Source of the DNA: Aphelocoma coerulescens
Lineage: Eukaryota; Chordata; Aves; Passeriformes; Corvidae
DNA: 64,000 nucleotides
Direction: 5' to 3'
NCBI RefSeq assembly: GCF_041296385.1
Contig: NC_091023.1
Location: 10,416,924 to 10,480,923, forward strand
Shown: piece by piece, positions 28,246 to 41,905 of the stretch
Layout: every line of letters begins with the position of its first letter
How positions within the stretch are numbered: position 1 is the stretch's first letter
The notes under the pieces: generated by a model
Told to the model about the DNA's origin: nothing
Database searches by the model: none
The model's input: the letters and a program-made list of their open reading frames with translations, nothing else
Program-made: the position numbers and the translations under genes

Positions 28246-29571
28246 TTCTTGTAAAACAATTTTTATCAAGCAAATAACAGTGACCAACTATACACTACAC
28301 ACAATGAACGGGGAGTGAAGCCAATGTTCAACAATTTGTAACAATCTGGAAACTTATTTCCCAAAATTGATCTGTAAACAGTTAAACAACAAAGTTACAA
28401 AAAGTTGGATGTAGAGAAAACTAGTGAAAACATTTCTTCAGCCACCTTAGTCAAAAGAGCATGCAGCATAGAGGAATTAGCTCTGCCACCTCTCCCCACT
28501 ACCAGGGCATGCCCTGCTGCTCAGCTGAGGAGGGGCTTTTCCACAGCTGCCTCTGGTCTACCATTGCTCCCTGGATTGTGGGAGCTGCAGGCCTGCTGAG
28601 GAACATGCCATTTGTGCTGGAAAGCATCCTAAAGCTTTTGAAATCCCAGCTGCCACAGGCTGCTCTTGGGAAAACAGGATCCATAAAATCTTGGTGCAAA
28701 ATTGTGTCACTGCAAAATAACACAAAAGGGTTTTGTGCCATGGTAATCGGATCCCATCTACAGCATTCACTTTAAGACAAATAGGAAGTGATGAATGAGA
28801 CTCAAATTCTTTTTGGTATGCACCAGCAGCCAAGATTTCATTAAGACAAGGGATATGGTTAAAGAATGCAGTGGCCCTGTTTTCTTTTCCCATGAGTTGT
28901 TTTGAGTGGTTCTCTCTACAGTATTTCTTTGAACTCAAACCTTTGTTTTCTGGGCAATTGGATCACACAGACTAAGGTGAAGACAGAGGCCAGGTAAGGT
29001 GCAGTATCCTCTATGTGAGCATCACCCAAGAGTGATATCCTGAGAGGGATATGACCATGACATCTCTGGGCACTCCACTCCACCTCATTGATATCCATTC
29101 CTAGAATAGTTATGCATTCTTGGCCTCACATCTTTTGGGACTCCTGAAAAGCATGGAGAGTCTGTCAGCCTTTATCAACAGATTAAGGCTCTGAGCAGTT
29201 CACAGGATTATACCCTGTCAAATACAAGAGCCATTAGCTATAATTTGTTTGCCTTCAATTCTTTAACATTCGCACACACACAAACCCTATTTTCAGGAGA
29301 GGAAACTGCAGGGATCTCCTTACACTGGGAAATCGTAAAAGAGTCAACCTGCAGGAGGCAAAGAGCAGGCAATGAGAGACAATGAGCTCATGAGCTCCTC
29401 TGCTTGAAATAACACCTGAAAAGTCTTTGGGGATAAAGAAGGGGAAGCAGAAACAGGATGTTTCTGTTGATCTTTGGAAGCCTTCCAACCTTAGCCTTTC
29501 AGCTGATTCAGATGCATCACAGGCTACTAGCTCCAGGGTTTAGCAGGGACAGAGATGCAGAAGCAAGCTGA

Positions 29572-29916
29572 GAGGCTCTTCGGCCCATTCTGCACTCACC
29601 TGTCTGGCGCAAGGAGAAACAGAGCACAGCCACTGCCCCACTGAGTCAGCACAGGCTCCATCTCCAGAGATCCTGGCCAAGCATCAGTGCAGCCAGTGAA
29701 GCTGAGGTCAGTGTGTCAGAAGTTAGATTGCAGCTGAGCCTCCAATATCCCATAGGAAACAAAGCAAATTTTCTAGCATTCTACAAAGAAATACACATAG
29801 CTGTCTGCACCACAAAAGCCTCAGAGGATTACTTATCACAAATCAACAAGTTCATCCCAGAGCCACAGTCAGAACAGCTTTGGGCTCAGTTGCAGCTCAT
29901 TTTTGGCAACAAGTAA
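29572..29916 (+). other. 115-codon open stretch with a donor-like end; not called as a gene
   Basis: The frame is open after a TGA at 29,569 to TAA at 29,914 and has no clear start. The last third has a protein-like composition (FLAFYKEIHIAVCTTKASE, FIPEPQSEQLWAQLQ). A consensus donor GTAAGT begins at 29,913, overlapping the stop. Possible acceptors precede 29,592 and 29,707. No partner exon was found. Confidence 0.15.
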
Positions 29917-32900
29917 GTACTCATCCCTGTTTGAAAGACGCCCTCAAACACAATGTCAGTGTCACATCAAAGGTTTTGGTTGAAGCGGGAGGATAGCAAA
30001 ACTTTGATGAAGACTTTCCCAAGAGTGGAATGTAGTGTAGGAAGTATTTTTGCTCCTTAGTATTTTACACACAAGAGCAGCTTGAGTCCCTGGGGAACGT
30101 AACAGTTTAAGCCATGGATTGTCACTGTATTATCAAGCCAAGCATACAGTTGCAGCAGCAAAAATGACACATACACAATCTAAAAATGTAAACTCAAAAT
30201 TCAGTTGACAACCAGACCTGGTGGAATACCATATGATACTTTTAATTGTATTATGCAGCAAGTTTGACAGATTCAATAATGCCACTGTAATAAATTATTT
30301 TATTACTGAAAGAATCGTCTGTTGACATGTTGCACAAGTGGTTTTGAACCACGTAATAATATTAGACAGGACTAAAACAGTTATAATAAATCTAATTATT
30401 CTAAAACCTGGAACATTAAAGGTCACCATACCTGGCTCGTGGCAACTACATTTATTTACTTACTGTTTCTGACAACTGACTTTCAGAAACACACTAAAGG
30501 TGCTTTTGCTTTCAGAAGTGTCCTGTTATGAGAAGTAAAATGTTCATTCTCCATTAAGAGCAACATCCCAAAGACCATTAACAGTCCTTCATTGTTTAAC
30601 ACTAAAACCTCTTCTCCTAAAGGATGTTATGGTGCTACTTATTCACTTATACAGCAATTTTATCAATTTTTGTGCGATATTCTACTACTCACATTATTGT
30701 TTTCTAAGATGCTTCCAAAGCAGAAGTTCCCTGTGGTCTTGGAGCATTTTTGTTAGCCCCTCAGGAAGCCAAAAAATTGGAGCTCTTGGTATAGAAAATG
30801 AGATCCTATGCCCTATTAGATATGTGTTTATGTTCTGTTGGAATAATGAGATGTGCTACAAGATAGCAAAATTCTGTTCATTAGCTTGTATTTATTATCA
30901 GACTGCAGCTGCAGCCTTTGGGCTGCCTGACATACTTAAAGTGTTTTCTAATATAATAAGTACTTCGGAGAAAAACAGTGTTAGCATTATGAAGCCAAAT
31001 TCTAAGACAGTTACAAAAAAAGCTACTCTTATTTACTCAGTTAACTTGCTCACAGTTGAGCTGACATTAAAAGCAGGATTTGGGCTGCATACTTAAATAT
31101 ATGTTAATACACAGAAAGAGTGTAGTGCCAAGCTGTCTGAAATTGCATAGACTCCCACAAGTGATCCCACACCACACAACACAATCTGTCATGTCAGGAA
31201 GACTTAACAGCACTGGTCCAATCCAGTCCAGTTGGGATTAGCCTAACCCAGAAACCTCAGCAATGCCTATAGTCAGAGCCCTTTGCTGCTGGAATGCAGC
31301 ATGGCCTGACCTGGAACTTAAACCACTCCACCAGTGCTGTCCTTCTCCACTTCTAAATTCATGCAAAAGGACTCAGCTCAGGCTCATTTTCAGCAATTAA
31401 TTTAGAATTGTCCTCAACTCTCAGAGGTGGGAGCTGCTTTTTTGTTGTGCAGAGTAGTCCTAGCAAATAGTGACAGTTCAAAATACAACTTCAGGAGACA
31501 TCCTGTCTAGTGCTAAACTGATGTCATCACTGATTGCTACAGAAGAGTGGGTGAATCTAGTAGTTATTACAGGTATGTTAAACTTGTCACATCTGCAAAT
31601 TCAATCCACCAGAAGTTAGAAAATGCCTGAAATTAGTTTGTTCAGGAAGCAAGTTTACCTGAAAGAAACAACAACAGGAATGATCACATGGTTCCAAAGG
31701 ACACCATGAGCACCACACTGAGCCAAGTGCAGGGAGAGCACAGCCACAGCAATAGTTCATTGGCTGTCTTCTTTATTCACCAGCCACTGGAGGGAAGACA
31801 TCAAGTGCTTTGACAATGGATCCCAACATTTTTGTGACAAGAAGTTTAACTTTCACATACAATGGATGTGTCACAAGACATGACTTTTCTATGATGACTC
31901 ACAGTATCTTGTCATAGTCCCTGGTTTCTTCTTGAGTCGGGTACCACTTATTTATCCAAAATCTTGTCTCACTCTACACTGTTCAGCTTATAAACTTCTA
32001 CCCCAGCTCTCTAACTCTTGCTTGTTCTCACTTATCCCTCACTCACAGTCTTCCTTGACCATGTCCTTTTCTTCTAGTTTACGCCCTGCACTCACTGGTT
32101 CCCATTTGCAGTCTCAACCTCACCTCATCAGAAGAAAACTTGCCTCATGATCCAGCCTCAGCTTTCTCATGCCTTGCACAACCCTTAAAGCCTGTTGTCT
32201 CGCCCTTGTCCTGCAAGTTCTCCTCATTTCCTATCATCTCTGCACCAGAATATATATATTTTTTTTTCTATCTGATTGGTCCCACATCTGCACAGCCAGC
32301 AGAAGTAATCACAAGAAGAAAACACAGAGCACCTGAATGCCCTGGGGTGATGCTTAGGGCAGCACTCAACCTTAGGTGAAGTCATCTGCTTCTACTGAGC
32401 AATTCTGAACCAAAATGTTTTGATATTTGGCTTTAATCAAATCTATCCTAGGTCAATGCCTTGAAGGAAAGCAAAAGCAATCCCTTATCCCAGAACCACT
32501 TCTGACTTGAAGTTCTCCTAGAAACACAAAAGTGTATCAGTAGAAGAGAAAGTAGGAAAATTCCTTTTACAGGAGTAAGTAAATACTAGGAAGGTATTTC
32601 AGCTGAAATATGATACAGACAAGGGACACTCTTCACCTTTTGCCCACACATTATTAACTTGCAAAGAATAGATTTATAACAGAATTCAGAGATTTTTCTC
32701 TCAGAGAGTCAGTTTTCAGAACAACTTCCTAAGTTGTTCCAAGATTCCCCAAGCTCCCCACATCCTGGAATGAAAAATCATAGGATGTACTTTCTCAAAT
32801 GGCTTTGCCTAGAAATCAGACTTGATGCCCTTTTATTTTTCCACTACATTCAATGTATAACAAACATGCAGCATGAAAACTTTTACCCTAACAAATAATT

Positions 32901-33452
32901 TAATAATCTACTTGTAAGGGAGAGCTACAATGAAGAGTGTTGAACAATCTCAAATACCACTCTTGACATCAGGTCTTACAAAAAGATACAGAAAACTGCA
33001 AATGCAAGAAAAAATAGAAGCAGATACTACACAAAATCATCAGTGCTTTCTGAGCAAGTCACAAACTTCCAGTACCAGCCCCTAGACCAGCCCAATAATG
33101 CCAGGGGTGTGATGCTGCTGTGCTAAAGTGTATCCTGGATGCACAGTATGGAAAGATGCAGACACACTGATCAAGAGGGGAACCAACCTGAAAGGTTTTT
33201 TGGCCTTAGGCCCAATAAATAATACTTCACTGTGGAATTCAGCATTAAGCAATGGGTCATAGCTGCCTCACTGCTTGGAAAGGGTCAGGTTCAAAAGAAA
33301 ACCACTGGCTTTGTCCATTGCCTCTTTATGTCTGACAAATGGCTGAACGTTTCCTGGAGATAGAGAGGTTGTGCCCAAATGTTAGGTATTAAAAGAGCAG
33401 AGAAACCTTGTAAGAATTAGTGGAAAGGTGAAAACGCCTGAGACATGACCAC

Positions 33453-33499
33453 AAAAAAAAAAAAAAAACCTAGAAGAAATCAGACTAGAAGAAATCAGA
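33453..33499. repeat. A16 run followed by a 15-bp tandem duplication
   Basis: Sixteen A (33,453-33,468), then CTAGAAGAAATCAGA twice exactly (33,470-33,484 and 33,485-33,499). Confidence 0.9.
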
Positions 33500-34349
33500 T
33501 ACACTTATATTAACATTGAACTCATTTGAAACAATTAATTAGTATTTCAGAGAGAAAACACTCATTAAAGATTTAGCTGAGGTGTAAGAAATCACAATAG
33601 GCATGTTACAAGACCTTACCCCTCACTAGCAAAGAGCAGGTTTAATATTCCTGGTGATTTTCAGAAAAAATAAATGGGAACCAGGTGTTATTTTCGTCCT
33701 TCCAGGAGGGAAAATAACTAAAAGTTGAGTACACTGTTGTGTTTGAAAAATTATTTTCTAATCAGAGACTTTGTGTTTTGCTTGTTCACATAAAAACCTA
33801 TTCATACCTCTGTATTTGAAATACCTACTATTTACTGTGCAATAATTAGTCCAAAACTTACTTTAGCCCCGGCCTCTCACCCACATATCATAATTTGTAG
33901 GGAAAAAACTTCTCAAATGCTCAGTTTCATTTTTAAAAATCTTATTCCTTTTAGGTTTTTCTGCCCATAAGCAGAAATTTGGACTGAGAAACTGATACAT
34001 ACATGTGTGCTACTATTTATTATTAGATTTCTTATCGTTTAACCTAGTAAGGACCAGACAGTCAAATGTCCATATACTGGTGTGCATAAAACTCCTTTGC
34101 ATGTGTGGCTAACACTAAAATCCTCATTTTCAGTCCTCAAATGTAGGCAAGTGGTTGGTACAACAAAGTCAGCAAGTGCTGTTGGTGTAACAGTTAATTG
34201 AAGAGATCTAGATATTTCATATAGAAATATTTTGTATTCTGAAAGGAGGGAAGACCTGCAAAAGCAGCAATAGTTCAGTCAACAGTGTACAAGAGAGAAG
34301 GTAGACTGCAAGCATGGCTTCATCCTTCCCCTACAATATCTCTGGCCAC

Positions 34350-34562
34350 GAACACCCGTGTGCTCTCTGAGGGGCTTCTTGTTCTGCAAATGTCTCAGGT
34401 CCTCAAGACTTCCATGTCCTTGTCTGCCCTGGGTGTCTCTGGCTCAGCCCGGGGGTTCTGCAGGGAGCAGCCCCTGCTGCCTCCACAGCCCTCAGCCTGT
34501 CCTCTCCCCTCAGATCTGTGTGCTGTTCCCATTGCCACATATGGGTGCAGAATAAAGCAAGC
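34350..34562. other. GC-rich islet with AATAAA
   Basis: A locally C/G-rich stretch (CTGCCTCCACAGCCCTCAGC) ends in GCAGAATAAAGCAAGCTTGC. The AATAAA near its plus-strand end resembles an LTR R region or a retrocopy 3' end, but no flanking duplication or TG...CA termini were found. Confidence 0.2.
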
Positions 34563-34979
34563 TTGCTGACACTTGTGTGTATGTCACTGTGATGATAGTG
34601 TGGCAGGAAACTTATCACATTCGGAATGTACTTGTGAAAATCCCAATCTCTGCATGCTGGCATTTATACATATAACATTTCAAGGAAGCCAGTTTAATTA
34701 CCAAGGGGAGGTCACAGTGCTCTGGGTACAGAGGCCCTTTGTCCATGCAGAATTACACCACTTTTTGACCTTCTTTGTCTCAGATGTTACAGAGCTGCAA
34801 GAGTCTGCTATCTCATCCCTGTCACCACCATCTGGAGCCCTTTTCTTCTTTTCATGTTACTCAGGAGACCCTCTGGTATTTTTAGGAATATCAATTTATT
34901 CTTTTCCAGAAAAATATCTATGGAAGTATGCCAAAGAAACACTCCACAAACCCAGCAGATGCATTATGTGAAGACACCT

Positions 34980-35460
34980 TGCAGTCATTAAATGAGCTGA
35001 CTACTCTAAAGCCCATCACTTCCCACTGCTTTTCACATCATCATGATTTTTTGACCTCTTAGTCTATACCCTTTAACAAGGATTTAAATACACTAAAAAC
35101 AGCACAACACCCTCTGCCTGCAGTTTGCCTTAAATAAATCTTTTCTGACTTCCCACTGTAGTTTTCATTTTATTCTTTTACTCTCATTTATAATGACTCC
35201 TTGGCATCCTGTTTCCTAACAACATGCTATTAGCACTTCTGGGTTGTAATCCCCTCTTTAGCTGCCTAACCCAACGTTAGCATTAGCATCAGCGTTATCG
35301 TGTTATCGTGTAACAGAGCTGCATGAAAAATTACAACAGTTGTGCAGCAGTTACAGTGTAATTACTTAGTGCCACTCAACATGAAGTGCTGCAGCAATAG
35401 GTTGCATAACCAATTAAATTTCTGAATTCTGCTCACATGAGAAGCTTCTGAAACAATGTC
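34980..35460. promoter_or_regulatory. Possible conserved non-coding element
   Basis: Repeat-free, complex, TAAT-rich sequence (CATTAAATGAGC, TGTAATTACTTAGTGCC, CCAATTAAATTTCTG) with a short GTTATCGT direct repeat (35,294-35,309). It is stop-rich in all frames. The regulatory role is inference only. Confidence 0.22.
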
Positions 35461-37594
35461 ACCATAGAGGTTTCTCAATCCTGTCTGCAACTGGTTTGTG
35501 CCTATGGTGTTCAAAAGGGAGCCTAAACCTGAGGTTTGCTGGTTTTTCCTACTACTCCCAATAGTAAGGAAAACACACTGCTGTGGTCTTGTGAACTGCT
35601 ACAGTTATTAGAATCGATGTTAATATGGGAGAAGAGTGCTTGGGGGGAAAAAACAGTGTTAGATGAGTAAATTTACACTCCTCAGGGGTGTTCTTCAGCC
35701 TTAGACAGAGAACTCATAAGGAAAAAAGTAAATTACTTTTTCCAGCAGACTTTTATGATCATGTTACTGTTTATAAATATAAATTGTATGCAAATGAGAA
35801 ATGAATAGGCACAGTAATGCCTATTCATTTGACTTGTGCAGTGTCTATGCACATCTGGAGAGCTGCTGCAACAGGCTGCTTTCATAAACAGGACAGGCTC
35901 TTTTTTGATTAACAGTGTTTTCCATTTTCCTGACATATATTTGTTAATAAATACTGTGGAATAACCAAAATGTAGCATTAATTATAACACAAATGCAATA
36001 AACTTTTGTAACCAATTTTAGTTGGCTAAGATTTAGTTATTTTCTTTACAGCTTAAAGCTGGCTACCAACTTTGCAATATGCCTATAAGATTCATATGCA
36101 TCACTCATAAAACTTGAAAAACAGTATTCTTAAAAACTTGAAAAATACAAGTTACAGTTACCTTTGGAAAGGCAAGAACTCTTGTATAAAAATTTGTCAA
36201 TGCCCATGCCTCTGTATTTTGCTACTAGAAGACAAACATACATACAAACAAAACAACCTATATATAAGTTTTAGAAGACGGATACAACTCAAAGTAACAG
36301 CAAGATTCTCAGGCCTCAGTTCCTTCTGAATTCTTAACCTCGGATTCCCAGTCAGTAGCAGGAATAGAGAAAATAGCGGAGATTTTACTGTCCATACCAA
36401 GTAGATGTTTGCGATCTTTCCTTTTAAATTAGCGCTTGCCTGATGCAAATTTCTGCAGCATTTCCTGGGCAACTGTCAAAGGCTATGAATTACATTCATC
36501 AACTAAAAATGTGGGGGGTTGTTTTTATGAAGTTGATTTTTCCTTTTTGCTTAGATTGGATCAGCTTCCCATTGGTCACTTGGTATAATTCATTTTTTGG
36601 TCTATAAAATTTTATAGAAGACTACAATAATAAATCAGTCTTTACCTCTAATTGATGCAATTCTGTGTTCAAGACAATAACATTAGCTCATATTTTGAGA
36701 AAAAGGAAACCACAGTCGCTGTAATGCTATCCGATGGAAAACTTTATAAATTCTTACTCACAATCTCACAGATTGCCTGCTATTACAGCTCTTTGATAAG
36801 AAGTTTGAGGCTGTTCCCTTGTTTAACTTCTGTTCTCTCCTCTTCGGGAACAGATGAGAGAGATACTTTTTTTCATTAAAATACGGGAAAGAAGTATGAA
36901 ACCCAGTATCCACCAAATAAGAATTAAAATATGCACCTGTGAAGAGATGCTGAAGCCAGGGCACTCTGCAAAAGAGGCATCGGTATGACACAGACACCAC
37001 AGCAGGGCAAACAAGAGCAATGTCCAAGAAACAGCAAATCTGTATTTCACTTATTCCTTGAAAAATCTCTTGTGTATTTTTGCCCATTGAAAAATTCACA
37101 GAACTACTAATACCTGTCATGGTGTGACTATTTCAAACCTTCATCCTTCCTAGGTTTTCACTACTGTTGCATGAAACATTTTCCACCAAGATACTCTTCC
37201 ACATTAGTTTGGGTCTGTCCTAAAAATCAATCTCAGCTAGTGTCAGCAATGTCTGAATTGAACACTGCCATGAAGAGACCAATTATAAGAGTAAGTTAAA
37301 GTAAAAAAATATTTTTTTTTCATCCACTCAACTTCTACATCTGGGCTTTATAAGACTTGATAATTTTTTTCCAGCTTTTGTAATTACATGAGGAGTGAAT
37401 CTATATGAAGTGATCTTATGACATTGTATTAGACAGTATTTTAAAAGTTATAAAATTATTACAGATAATGTTTCTATTTTGCTATATAACAGGCATAGTG
37501 TTTCTAAGGGGTTCCAAAGAACAATATGAAAATTTTACGAAGTTATGGAAGAGCCACTACTATTTGAGCTCAGGGAATTGTTTCCTGCAAGCTA

Positions 37595-37617
37595 CCCTTG
37601 AGTTAACAACTCAAGGG
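37595..37617. repeat. Perfect inverted repeat, 10-bp arms
   Basis: CCCTTGAGTT-AAC-AACTCAAGGG; the centre includes GTTAAC. Confidence 0.9.
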
Positions 37618-39242
37618 CATCTCCTGCGTGCAATGTCTTTGGGCAGCCATAGGTCAGAGGGAGGTAAAAACAGTTCTCTGATTTGTTCCTACCCACAAAT
37701 CTGACCACCAACCAACATTAGGAGCAGAGAGACTCATTCATGTTGAAACCTAGGTTACAACATTTATTTAGAATATTTTGCCCTTTTTGTCTGATGCCTA
37801 CAAAATGTGGAACACCCCATGTTTCAGTTTGGCTTGATTTGCCATTTCTTTCCCTTTAGAGCTATTCATACCTGTGCAGAGTAGGAGTATAAAGCCTTAA
37901 CAAATTAGAACTTACATTTCTCGGGAACATTTTACAGGTATAAGGTGGCAAAAACCAAGCAAACAAAAAAACCACAAAGAAAATCAGCCCCATTTGTTTT
38001 GATGAACAGTAAGAATTTTCAGAATTATACCAAAATTCAGCATTCATTGGTGCAGATAAAGATATCACTGTGTTATTGGGGCAGATTTCTGTGACTAATA
38101 TTGTGATGTTAGTTTTTTGCTTCCTCTCTTCTTTGGTGCAAATATAAAAATAAATTTAAAAACACCACCAAGAAAAGCAGCTCTCACATTGAAGTGTTCA
38201 ACCAGAAGCTCCCCAGAGGCTTCTGTGATGGCTCATTTATAATAAAATTCAACAAGAGCAGTTAAGTGATGCTGTTGTACAGTTTAAGTGCCTTTGCTAA
38301 TTTTCCTGGCCCTGGGGGAGGGGTGGTTTGTATCATATATTTCATTTGAAGCAATATAAATTTTAGAGAGCAATCAGAAGCATTCCCTAAGGAGTTCAGG
38401 GGGACATCTGGACAAAGAACTTCCATTTATAAATATACACCGTGCATATTTTTGTAGCCACTCTTGCAATAATGTCTATACTCTCTTTCCTCCGCTTCTT
38501 ATTGGAGATTCTGCTACAGACTTAAATACTAACACACACTCGTTATGGATATACATACTTGCACTGTTAACACACTTTCATATTTATGATCAAATACACA
38601 TGTGAAAATGAAATTAATCTTTTATTAAGCAGACTCTGAAATAGCAACCAGTCTTCCTAACTCGGCAAACCCCACGGCTGAAAGCCACACACAGATAACA
38701 GCACCTCAGAGATAAGAAGATGAGAAGCTGAGGAGTGGTTTGCATATTTCCCAGAAGATCCATCATCTCACTGCGGGATGGTGGTGGGTTGGATACACGG
38801 TTCAGTCCCAGAGCAACCCAGCAATACTGATGATCTCAACAACTCTCACTGGTTCACCTCTTCCCAAAGCCAGGCATTCAGATTATCTAGAGCTCCCTGG
38901 TGTTCATCCAGACTGTCTGTGAACACCTCCACCAAAAAGCTGTTGAGCTGGACTCCAGCAAGCATCATATAAAAAGACATTTAACTGGGCCTTGTTGAAT
39001 TGGTGCAGTTACTCATTAAAATTTATGGCCACCTTCTGTAGTAGACAAGACAATCATTCAAACAGCTGTAAAATTTACAACTGCATGAGAGATTAAACAC
39101 AAGGAAAAGAGCAGGAAGTATCATAAATCATAAACACAGGTCCTTAGTGTAACACTAACAGCTAGAATCTCCATTTCCATTGACAAGGCTTAAAACCACA
39201 TCAGTTTCATATTGCTGTATTTTCTTTAATGTGCTGGCTTAC

Positions 39243-39282
39243 CCAGAAGGTAGACACCCTATGGTCCTAAGCCTAGAGGACT
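39243..39282 (-). CDS. Isolated exon candidate (40 nt)
   Basis: A long pyrimidine tract (TTTCCCTATCCCTCTTTTATT) precedes an acceptor ending CCTGAAG, and the donor is TGG/GTAAGC. The frame reads SSRLRTIGCLPS plus flanking partial codons (phase 1 to 2). It is 4.8 kb below the last gene A candidate. Several internal AGs give other frames. Weak. Confidence 0.2.
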
Positions 39283-41399
39283 CTTCAGGGCAGTAATAAA
39301 AGAGGGATAGGGAAACATTTATTTGGTTCATTAACTTCAAGAGCTCTGTGTTTTTCATATTATCTAAAGTGGAATCTGGTGCCTCCCCTACACAGGATGA
39401 CCACACCAAACACTGGGGCTCTGGGATGTGCATTTAAAACATAGGGAGCCCCAAAGTGTTGATGCTGCCATTGAAAGGAGAAGGACATCTGGCTCATTAG
39501 CCTGTCTCCTGTAAAAGGTTAGCAGATATTCCAGGTAAAAAGTGCTGTACATATATAGACCTAAAGAAGCTTAAATCACACAGATGAGATTACATGCACA
39601 TTAAGAAGGCCCAACAGCATCCAACCAAGCACTGTGGCAGTCTGGCTGGTATCATGATTTAGACTGCTCCATGTGCTTAGGTCCATTGTAACTGCATGCA
39701 AGCAGACCTAAACAGAAGAAAACAAGACAGGAGAAGTGTTTTCTGTCCTTCAGTTAAAGGAACCCTGTAGATCAGCAGTATCCAAATATTAATATACACA
39801 GTAAATTCCACATCCTTCTCTGCTTTCCTTTTAGAACTGTGGGAAAACAGATGGACCCTCCTGCATGCCCTTTAGGTCAATAGATTTGCTGAACCAAAGA
39901 AAGAGAAAATACCAACACCCTCTAGTAGCTTTCTGTGCTTCTCCTCAGTCTGCTGTATTTTTACTTTATCCCTTTAAAGATCTATCTTAGCAAGCCTGAA
40001 ATACCAAAATCTATGTATTTAAAACACACTGAAAGATGAGGGGATTGTTTATCTTTTTTTTAATACCTGAAGTGGTACTGGCCTTTTTGATTAGCCAGTG
40101 CCAGCATTTTTCTTAAGCAGCTGCAACATTTCTCTTAATCATCTCCCTTTCCCTACAGATGATACAGTGTCACAGCAGCTGAGACCAGAAGCATGAACGC
40201 TGAGATACCATGAGAACGGCTGTTCTTGCAACAGGAGTAGTGAAATGCATTCAGAAGTCACAAGAGATGTGGCAGCAACACAACATGTCCTTTTCAATTT
40301 AACAAGTTCATTGCTTTTGGAGATGGCTGTTCCAGCTTCTGGTAACTTACTGGAACTGTTTCAGTGTTGTAAAAAGTGCATGGTATCAGCCAGAATAAAG
40401 TCTCTTAATTTACTTTTTCCTTTTTGAAGTTTAACACTAACACCATTTCTGCATAAGTTGTTTTTAAAATAATTATTTTCATTAAATAATGGCAATTTGC
40501 TCACTGAAGTAACTGAGGAAACCCCTGTGTACTACAGTAAGCACTGGCTGAGGCCTCCAACATCAAATTCTATCATCCTTAAAGACCTGACCCAGCACCA
40601 TTAAACATTACTGGGAATTATGCCATTGGCTTCAAAGGGAGTAGGAACAGGCCCTAAATAAGCAAAACTTCTAGTTATTACTCCAATGGGAGTAATCCTG
40701 TCAGGCCACAGAATGTGTCTACATAAGCCAAAAATTCAACAGTGCTTTCCGTACACTTCCTGTGAGTATTCTGTATTTACATATGTACAAACCACGGCGA
40801 TGCATGTATCAGGTAATTGTACAGAAAGGCACAGGGGAATTCTAAGAGAGCTGGTGTATGAACCACAGACTGTTTACCTAATGGGTTCAGGGCCCTTCCC
40901 CAATATAATCCCTCCAAAATATGCATGCACAGACAGACAATTAAGTCTCACAGACCAAATTGCCACAGCATGTCACAGGAATTTTATAATTAAGCTCTGC
41001 CCATCTTCTGCCTTACTCTGATATGAAATTAATTGAAGGGGGGTAGAATTGCACAGGGTTTTTTCCCTTAGCAGTGTTATTTTGACCACTGGCTGATTTG
41101 CTGACAAGTGAGGCAGATTGTGTTTGGACCCCACTGTGTTAAGCAGAAAAGGGCAGAATAAACCCCATACCCAGATATGTGAATTGCCTTTGCAGGCTGG
41201 AACTCTGTATTACTTCAATAGTTCTCATTGCCCACACAGCGAGTCATCGCAGAACATTAAGACAGGACAAAAATCTGTAAGATTCATATCTGGTGTCTAT
41301 AACTTGGGGTATTTGAACCTGGGATTTTAACCCAGTGGGAAAGCAGATTTCAGTGCTTTGGAGAGTGTTCCAGTAAGCAGCTAAAGACAGGGATGTCTA

Positions 41400-41905
41400 A
41401 ATCACAGAATCACAGAATATGCTTACTTGGAAAGGACCCACAATGGTCATTGAATCCAACTCCCAGCACTGCGCATGACACCCCAAGAATCCCACCATGT
41501 ACCTGAGAGTATTGGCTAAATGCTTTTTGAGCTCTGTCAGGCTTGGTGCTGTGACCCCTTCCCTGGGGAGCCTGTTCAGTGCCCAAACACCCTCTGGGTG
41601 AAAAACCTTTTTTTAATTTCCAACCTAAACCTCCCCTGACACAGCTTGATGCCACTCCCTCAAGTCCTGTCACTGTCACCACAGAGCAGAGATCAGTGTC
41701 TGCACCTCCTCTTCCCCTCACACGAAAGTTGTAACTGCAATGAGGTCTCTCAGCCTCCACTTCTCCAGGCTGAACAGACCAAATACCCTCAACTTCTCCC
41801 CAAGTGGCTTTTCCTCAAGGCCCTTCACCATCCTCATTGCCCTCCTTTGGATGCTCTCTAAGAGCTTTATATCTTTCTTATATGACAGTAGCCAAAACTG
41901 ATCAC
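41400..41905 (-). mobile_element. CR1 LINE 3' fragment
   Basis: It begins at the low end with AATCACAGAATCACAGAAT and TTGGAAAGGACCCACAATGG, the reverse of the CR1 3' terminus. It continues through the standard 3' region (CTTGGTGCTGTGACCCC, CTCCAGGCTGAACAGACC, CCTCATTGCCCTCCTTTGG). It is about 500 bp and 5'-truncated. The open frames seen over it on both strands are by-products. Confidence 0.9.

Larger units (their letters stand above)
28246..39242. other. No gene seen apart from items listed separately
   Basis: The longest frame (30,629-31,096, plus, 155 codons) is rich in Ile, Phe, Cys and Tyr from AT-rich DNA, with no domain. The islet near 34.4 kb, the possible element near 35.2 kb and the palindrome at 37.6 kb are the only structured items. 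Confidence 0.55.

Noticed and set aside
30629..31096. The longest plus-strand frame in the window (155 codons)
   Set aside because: It has no start context, no splice partners and no domain. The hydrophobic, Cys-rich composition is what AT-rich non-coding DNA gives.
41410..41760. A 116-codon minus-strand frame
   Set aside because: It covers CR1 3' sequence, and the frame does not correspond to the CR1 reverse transcriptase.
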